From NCBI GenBank assembly GCA_027055005.1, contig JALUNR010000010.1, positions 1-16,602 of the forward strand: 16,602 bases of DNA. The letters run 5' to 3'. Below are positions 12,335-16,602 of the stretch, in pieces; within the stretch, counting starts at the first letter, position 1, and every line of letters starts with the position of its first letter. The notes below the pieces were generated by a model that did not search any database, was not told where the DNA came from, and saw only the letters and a list, made by a program, of their open reading frames with translations. The DNA comes from Campylobacterales bacterium. Lineage in GTDB: Bacteria > Campylobacterota > Campylobacteria > Campylobacterales > QNZT01. Position numbers and translations under genes: made by a program.

Positions 12335-14559
12335 TACAAATCTTGCTCAACTACCTCTTTAAAAGTTTTAAAATAAACTTCTTTTATATCTTCCAAAGAT
12401 TTTTTGATATCGTTTACTATAAATTTTCCATCATCTTTGACAATTCCAACTCTATCTACTTTAATACCAACTATTTCGCAAAGCTCTACAAACTCATTTG
12501 CTTTTTCTTCACTAACTTCTACTAAGGCACGACTAAAACTTTCACTAAATATATCTCTATCATCTTCTAAAGCAATACCAACTTTTACTCCAAATCCACT
12601 TTTAGCACTCATTTTAGCTAATGCGATAGCGATACCACCTACATTTATATCTTTTGCACAAAGAAGTAAATCTTTTTTATTTGCTTTTTCTATCACTTCC
12701 CAAAGTTTTAACTCTTTTTTATAATCAATCTCAGGTAACTTCCCAACTATTTTCTCATATAGCTCTTTAAAGTATAAACTTCCTCCAAACTCACTTTTTG
12801 TATCACCTAGTAAAAAAATTATGCTATTTTCTTTTTGAAAATATGAAGGTAATACTTTTTGTTCATCTTCATTTATCCCAACCATACCAATAGTAGGAGT
12901 TGGAAGTACACTTACTCCATTAGTTTCATTATACAAAGATACATTTCCACTAACTACTGGGGTATTAAGTTCTAAACATGCCTCTTTTATACCATCACAC
13001 CCTTTTGCAAACTGCCACATAACTTCAGGATTTTCAGGATTACCATAGTTTAGACAATCTGTAATTGCAAGTGGTCTTGCCCCACTCATAGCAACATTTC
13101 TTCCACTCTCCACAACTGCCGCAGCCGCTCCATTTTGTGGATCTACATAACAATACCTTGGATTACAAGCACTACTCATAGAGATAGCTTTTTGATTTTC
13201 TTTTACTCTAACTACACTAGCATCTAAACTTCCTGGATGTTTTACAGTATTTGTTTGAACCATAGAATCATACTGCTCATATATCCAAGCTTTATCAACA
13301 ACTTCTAAAGATGAGATAAGAGTATCAAAAGCATCACTGTTTTCTATCTTTTCAAAGCTATCTAAATCATACTCAGCTATCTCTTTTAAATACTCTGGCT
13401 CTTTTATAGGTCTATCTAAGATAGGAGCCTCTTCACTAACTGGATCAACAGGAATCTCTCCAACTTTCTCTCCATGCCAAAGCAGTTCCATCACCCCAGT
13501 ATCAGTAACCTCACCTATTACAGCTGCATCCAAATCCCACTTTTCAAAAATCTCTATAATTTTATCCTCTGTACCTTTTTTAGCACAGATTAACATCCTC
13601 TCTTGAGATTCACTTAACATAAACTCATAAGGAGTCATTCCCTCTTCCCTTGCAGGAACAAGTCCTAAATCCATTTTCATACCGCTACCACTTCTTCCAG
13701 CCATCTCAAAACTACTTGAAGTAAGTCCAGCTGCACCCATATCTTGGATACCAACAACATAGTCAGTTTTAAAAAGCTCAAGACAAGCTTCCAGTAGAAG
13801 TTTTTCGGTAAAAGGATCTCCAACTTGAACAGTCGGTCTTAAACTCTTACTCTCCTCAGTAAAACTATCACTACTCATAACAGCTCCACCAAGTCCATCT
13901 CTACCAGTTTTACTTCCTACATATATAACAGGATTTCCAACTCCCTCAGCCTTTCCGTAAAAAATCTCATCACTTTTACAAGTTCCTAGTGTAAAGGCAT
14001 TTACTAAAATATTTCCATTATATGCATCATCAAAAAAAGTCTCTCCGCCAACTGTTGGAACTCCCATACAGTTTCCATAACTTCCAATCCCCTCAACAAC
14101 ACCTCTTACCAAATATCTTTGATACTTTCCTTGACTATCATCTCTTTTGATATTTCCAAATCTTAAAGCATTTAGATTGGCAACTGGTCTAGCTCCCATA
14201 GTAAAAATATCTCTTAAAATTCCACCAACACCAGTAGCAGCTCCTTGAAATGGCTCTATAAAGCTTGGGTGATTATGACTTTCCATCTTAAAAACAGCTG
14301 CCATACCATCACCTATATCTATAACTCCAGCATTCTCTCCCGGACCTTGTATAACCCAAGGAGCAGAAGTAGGAAAACCATTTAAGTACTTTTTACTTGA
14401 TTTATAAGAACAATGTTCACTCCACATAGCGGAAAACACACCTATCTCTAAAAAGTTAGGTTCTCTCCCCAAAATCTCTTTTATATGGGCATAATCAGCA
14501 AGGCTTAGCTTGTGATTTTTTAAAACTTCTTCTATATTTTCAAGTGGTTTATTTTGCAT
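12334..14559 (-). CDS. purL: Phosphoribosylformylglycinamidine synthase II (small PurL)
   Basis: A 741-residue enzyme that makes formylglycinamidine ribonucleotide from FGAR, ATP and ammonia in purine synthesis. It is the small PurL type, which needs separate PurQ glutaminase and PurS subunits (not in this window). Recognised motifs are WSEHCSYKSS with the conserved His, GPGENAGV, KMESHNHPS, GAATGVGGILRDIFTMGARP, and the repeated AIRS-type half later (SGARPLAITDCLNYGNPENP, VVSGNVSLYNE). Length is normal and no break is seen. Two adjacent ATGs occur at 14562 and 14559. The AGGA element is 3 nt from the first and 6 nt from the second, so I use the second. The stop shares one base with the DUF2868 start. 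Confidence 0.96.
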   Translation of the reverse strand: MQNKPLENIEEVLKNHKLSLADYAHIKEILGREPNFLEIGVFSAMWSEHCSYKSSKKYLNGFPTSAPWVIQGPGENAGVIDIGDGMAAVFKMESHNHPSFIEPFQGAATGVGGILRDIFTMGARPVANLNALRFGNIKRDDSQGKYQRYLVRGVVEGIGSYGNCMGVPTVGGETFFDDAYNGNILVNAFTLGTCKSDEIFYGKAEGVGNPVIYVGSKTGRDGLGGAVMSSDSFTEESKSLRPTVQVGDPFTEKLLLEACLELFKTDYVVGIQDMGAAGLTSSSFEMAGRSGSGMKMDLGLVPAREEGMTPYEFMLSESQERMLICAKKGTEDKIIEIFEKWDLDAAVIGEVTDTGVMELLWHGEKVGEIPVDPVSEEAPILDRPIKEPEYLKEIAEYDLDSFEKIENSDAFDTLISSLEVVDKAWIYEQYDSMVQTNTVKHPGSLDASVVRVKENQKAISMSSACNPRYCYVDPQNGAAAAVVESGRNVAMSGARPLAITDCLNYGNPENPEVMWQFAKGCDGIKEACLELNTPVVSGNVSLYNETNGVSVLPTPTIGMVGINEDEQKVLPSYFQKENSIIFLLGDTKSEFGGSLYFKELYEKIVGKLPEIDYKKELKLWEVIEKANKKDLLLCAKDINVGGIAIALAKMSAKSGFGVKVGIALEDDRDIFSESFSRALVEVSEEKANEFVELCEIVGIKVDRVGIVKDDGKFIVNDIKKSLEDIKEVYFKTFKEVVEQDL

Positions 14560-14596
14560 CATTTATCCTAAATATAATTTATATTATTTTACAAAA

Positions 14597-14602
14597 ATTA
14601 TA
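14597..14602 (-). promoter_or_regulatory. Candidate -10 of the purL operon
   Basis: On the minus strand a perfect TATAAT (14602-14597) overlaps the stop codon of the chemoreceptor gene, about 35 nt upstream of the purL start. It would place a start site near 14590. No clear -35 is present, and read-through from the receptor gene is also possible. Confidence 0.45.
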
Positions 14603-16349
14603 TAAATTTTGCCCCTACTCTACAACTTCCTTCCTCTTCATTTACTACTTTATACAATATTTCCAAATCTTTTCTTATATTTTCAAAAATGATTTTGCAT
14701 CGCATTCCATCTTTTAATTTTGCTATATCTTCATCATGTGTTATAATAAAAGAAACCCCACCTTCACTCTTATCATACAAATAACACTCTAAGTTTGTAT
14801 TAGAATACTCAATTTTTGCCAGTTTTGGTGGAATAATTAATTCTCTTTTATTAACTCTATGTTCTATCATTACATCAAATTTTTCTGATTCATTTTGAAG
14901 ATTTGAACTAAGACTTGTTATAGAATTTATAACTTTTTCAACAACAATAGAGTTAGAATTTAACTCCTTTGAACCATTATCAACAATATCTAACTCTTTT
15001 TGAATTTGAAACAAACTATCTCTTTGCACTTCAAAATCCTCACTAAAAGTATGCATCGTATTGCTTGTACTTCTAGTCATAGAATCAATATTTTTAAAAC
15101 TCTCACCTAAAATTTTAGAACTTTTATTTAGTGAATTTATGATTTCATTTGTTTTTAATGCACTATTTGATACTTGCAAAATATTATTTTTTATTGACCT
15201 TATAACACTATTTATTTCATTTGCATTTTCTATCGATATATCAGCAAGTTCCCTTATCTTTTCAGCAACAACAGCAAATCCTCTACCATGTTCCCCAGCA
15301 CGGGCTGCTTCAATAGCTGCATTTAGAGATATAAGATTTGTTTCATTTGCTATATCACTTATCATATCCATAGTTTTTGATATAGAATTTGTATATTCTT
15401 GAAGTGAATTTACTAACTCTACTGTTTGATTCATAGAGTCCATAACTTCGCCTGTAGCATGGATATTTTCTTGTACAATATTTGAACCTTCTTTTGCAGT
15501 TTTAACTGAAATATCTGTCTTTTGTCTAAGATCTTTTAATCTATCATCTAAAGAAGTTGTGATTTCTATAATATTTTCAATCTCCTTATTTGAACTCTTT
15601 ATACTTTTATATTGTTTATCTATCAAACTAACATTATCTTTTATTTTACCATATCCAAAAAGTGACTCATAGACAACATCTTGAGAACTTTTGATAACAC
15701 TTTGAATAACAGGTTGTAAAGATTCAACCATCTTTTCTAATTTTACATATATTTTATCTAACTCATTTGCACTTTTTTTACTAAACTCTTTATCATTAAA
15801 AATCTCCTCAAGTAAAAATTTACCATTTGATACTTTACTTATCACTTCTAAAATACCATTTACTCTTTTTACAATAAGTTTTTTAAATAAAAAGTTTATC
15901 ATAGAAAGAAGTATAGAAATATTGATAATCCACATTATTATTGATTTTATTATCATATCATTTAATGCCTCATGATGCTTTTTTAAATCAATGATAACAT
16001 ACTCTAAACTATTCCCCTTTATCTTAGCTCCAACATATTTACCATCTATCTCTTTTACAATCTTTTGTTTATCTTCAAGTCTATTTTTTATATCTTGTTC
16101 GAAACTATTCAAATTATCTAATTTTACTAACTTAAAAGTCAAATCTTTATTTTCAATATTTTTTATAATACCATTTGCACTATCTGCAAAATTCAACACA
16201 ACATCTACTCTTTTAGTTAAGTCATCTTCCATAATAGACTTCGTTTGAAAATATTTAACACTATTTATAACAGTAGAAACAAAAAAAGCTATAAAAAATA
16301 TAATAACTGAAAACATTTTAGCAATAGGAAGCATCTTTAATCTGTTCAT
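14598..16349 (-). CDS. Methyl-accepting chemotaxis protein with C-terminal PilZ domain
   Basis: A 583-residue transmembrane chemoreceptor. Layout: membrane helix 1 (about 11-29), a short periplasmic sensor of about 100 residues, helix 2 (about 133-158), a HAMP-like linker, then the long helical signalling hairpin with the conserved tip ISDIANETNLISLNAAIEAA (330-349) and GEHGRGFAVVAEKIRELA (352-369), where CheA and CheW bind. The last ~85 residues form a PilZ domain with the c-di-GMP motifs R498-VNK-R502 (RxxxR) and D526-x-S528-x-x-G531 (DxSxxG), ending in RVGAKF. The receptor may thus sense a periplasmic ligand and be tuned by c-di-GMP. A TTG at 16364 could add five residues, but the ATG at 16349 follows a GGGG element and lies at a suitable distance from the promoter. 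The sensor family was not recognised. Confidence 0.92.
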   Translation of the reverse strand: MNRLKMLPIAKMFSVIIFFIAFFVSTVINSVKYFQTKSIMEDDLTKRVDVVLNFADSANGIIKNIENKDLTFKLVKLDNLNSFEQDIKNRLEDKQKIVKEIDGKYVGAKIKGNSLEYVIIDLKKHHEALNDMIIKSIIMWIINISILLSMINFLFKKLIVKRVNGILEVISKVSNGKFLLEEIFNDKEFSKKSANELDKIYVKLEKMVESLQPVIQSVIKSSQDVVYESLFGYGKIKDNVSLIDKQYKSIKSSNKEIENIIEITTSLDDRLKDLRQKTDISVKTAKEGSNIVQENIHATGEVMDSMNQTVELVNSLQEYTNSISKTMDMISDIANETNLISLNAAIEAARAGEHGRGFAVVAEKIRELADISIENANEINSVIRSIKNNILQVSNSALKTNEIINSLNKSSKILGESFKNIDSMTRSTSNTMHTFSEDFEVQRDSLFQIQKELDIVDNGSKELNSNSIVVEKVINSITSLSSNLQNESEKFDVMIEHRVNKRELIIPPKLAKIEYSNTNLECYLYDKSEGGVSFIITHDEDIAKLKDGMRCKIIFENIRKDLEILYKVVNEEEGSCRVGAKFI

Positions 16350-16380
16350 CTTTTTACCCCACAATAAATTTGTAAGATAT

Positions 16381-16407
16381 ATATCGGTAAAAAGAAAATT
16401 TTTTTTA
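16381..16407 (-). promoter_or_regulatory. Sigma-28 (FliA)-like promoter of the chemoreceptor gene
   Basis: On the minus strand TAAAAAAA (16407-16400), exactly 11 nt, then ACCGATAT (16388-16381). This fits the flagellar sigma-28 pattern (TAAAGTTT, 11 nt, GCCGATAA, with CGATAT common in Campylobacterota). The start would be near 16374, leaving about 25 nt before the ATG at 16349. The -35 match relies on an A-rich run, so the -10 and spacing carry most of the weight. Confidence 0.55.
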
Positions 16408-16429
16408 GGGGATTTTAAAAATTTTTCTA

Positions 16430-16514
16430 TGGTGCGACCGGGGGGATTTGAACCCCCACACCCGAAAGCACTACCCCCTCAAGATAGCGTGTCTACCAGT
16501 TCCACCACGGTCGC
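16430..16514 (-). tRNA. tRNA-Leu (anticodon GAG)
   Basis: An 85-nt cloverleaf on the minus strand. The acceptor stem is GCGACCG (16514-16508) paired with CGGTCGC (16440-16434), then discriminator A (16433) and an encoded CCA (16432-16430). The D arm has GGTAGACAC. The anticodon stem CTATC/GGTAG closes the loop TTGAGGG, giving anticodon GAG at 16480-16478, which reads CUC and CUU. A long variable arm (class II, as expected for Leu) and a T arm with GGGGG-TTCAAAT-CCCCC are present. Confidence 0.96.
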
Positions 16515-16541
16515 AAAGTTTTTTGAAATTTTTTAGAGAGT

Positions 16542-16570
16542 TTTCACAAAGCTAAAAAAGCTTTGTGAAA
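16542..16570. repeat. Perfect 12-bp inverted repeat upstream of tRNA-Leu
   Basis: TTTCACAAAGCT (16542-16553), five A, then AGCTTTGTGAAA (16559-16570). It starts 6 nt downstream (minus-strand direction) of the stop of the neighbouring partial gene and 27 nt before the tRNA. It would form a stable hairpin in RNA from either strand but has no U tract on either side. It could be a non-canonical terminator, a processing site or an mRNA 3'-end stabiliser. Confidence 0.6.
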
Positions 16571-16576
16571 TAGTTA

Positions 16577-16602
16577 TTACATAAATGGATTAGCGTAAAG
16601 TG
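16577..16602 (-). CDS. Possible 3' end of an upstream gene
   Basis: On the minus strand one frame enters the window and reads LYANPFM followed by TAA and a second TAA (16577-16579, then 16574-16576). The tandem stops and the hairpin that follows fit a gene end, but seven codons cannot prove a gene or identify it. Confidence 0.35.

Noticed and set aside
12343..12724. Two plus-strand open frames opposite the end of purL
   Set aside because: Both mirror the purL C-terminal coding sequence and are Ser/Phe/Leu rich as expected of antisense frames; no start signals.
15061..16248. Plus-strand open frames opposite the chemoreceptor
   Set aside because: They are antisense to the signalling and sensor regions of an intact gene and lack ribosome binding sites.
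1..16602. CRISPR array, insertion sequence, phage or integron signature
   Set aside because: No regularly spaced repeats, transposase, integrase or flanking direct repeats were seen; the tRNA-Leu shows no duplicated 3' end within the window.

Overview
The window is a very AT-rich, gene-dense chromosomal segment. Its gene content points to Campylobacterota, most likely an Arcobacteraceae-type organism. The basis is the protein character of RimO, PanC, TilS, the small PurL, the CcoI/CcoS pair and the DUF5718 protein, together with extended -10 promoters lacking a clear -35 box. The genus is inference; no search could be run. No stretch longer than about 100 bases lacks a gene or an RNA gene, and there is no sign of phage, insertion sequence, CRISPR array or integron.

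Layout, left to right. (1) 1-241: the 5' part of a small exported protein on the minus strand. (2) 333-3734, minus strand: an operon read DUF309 protein -> ccoI (copper P-type ATPase for cbb3 oxidase assembly) -> ccoS -> an unrecognised 147-residue protein, with short gaps or overlaps. (3) 3789-4028, plus: a small acidic protein. It converges on a DUF5718 gene (4021-4803, minus); the two genes overlap by 8 nt inside a hairpin that looks like a bidirectional terminator. (4) 4907-8648, plus: TPR protein -> panC (pantothenate synthesis) -> rimO (ribosomal protein S12 methylthiotransferase) -> tilS (tRNA-Ile lysidine synthetase), tightly packed. (5) 8746-8928, plus: a 60-residue exported protein whose mature part is about half cysteine, with its own promoter, strong ribosome binding site and strong terminator. 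(6) 8963-14562, minus: purL -> DUF2868 membrane protein -> DUF3482 GTPase -> phospholipase-D-like lipoprotein, each start overlapping the previous stop. (7) 14598-16349, minus: a methyl-accepting chemotaxis protein with a C-terminal PilZ (c-di-GMP binding) domain, behind a sequence that fits a flagellar sigma-28 promoter. (8) 16430-16514, minus: tRNA-Leu(GAG), preceded by a 12-bp perfect inverted repeat and the last codons of another gene.

Most genes are housekeeping: copper delivery to the respiratory oxidase, vitamin B5 synthesis, tRNA and ribosome modification, and purine synthesis. The less ordinary parts are the cysteine-rich exported mini-protein, the translationally coupled DUF2868/DUF3482/PLD-lipoprotein module behind purL, and the receptor that appears to join chemotaxis to c-di-GMP signalling. 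I did not find a clearly new defence or mobile system; the cysteine-rich protein and the membrane GTPase/lipoprotein module are the best candidates for undescribed biology.
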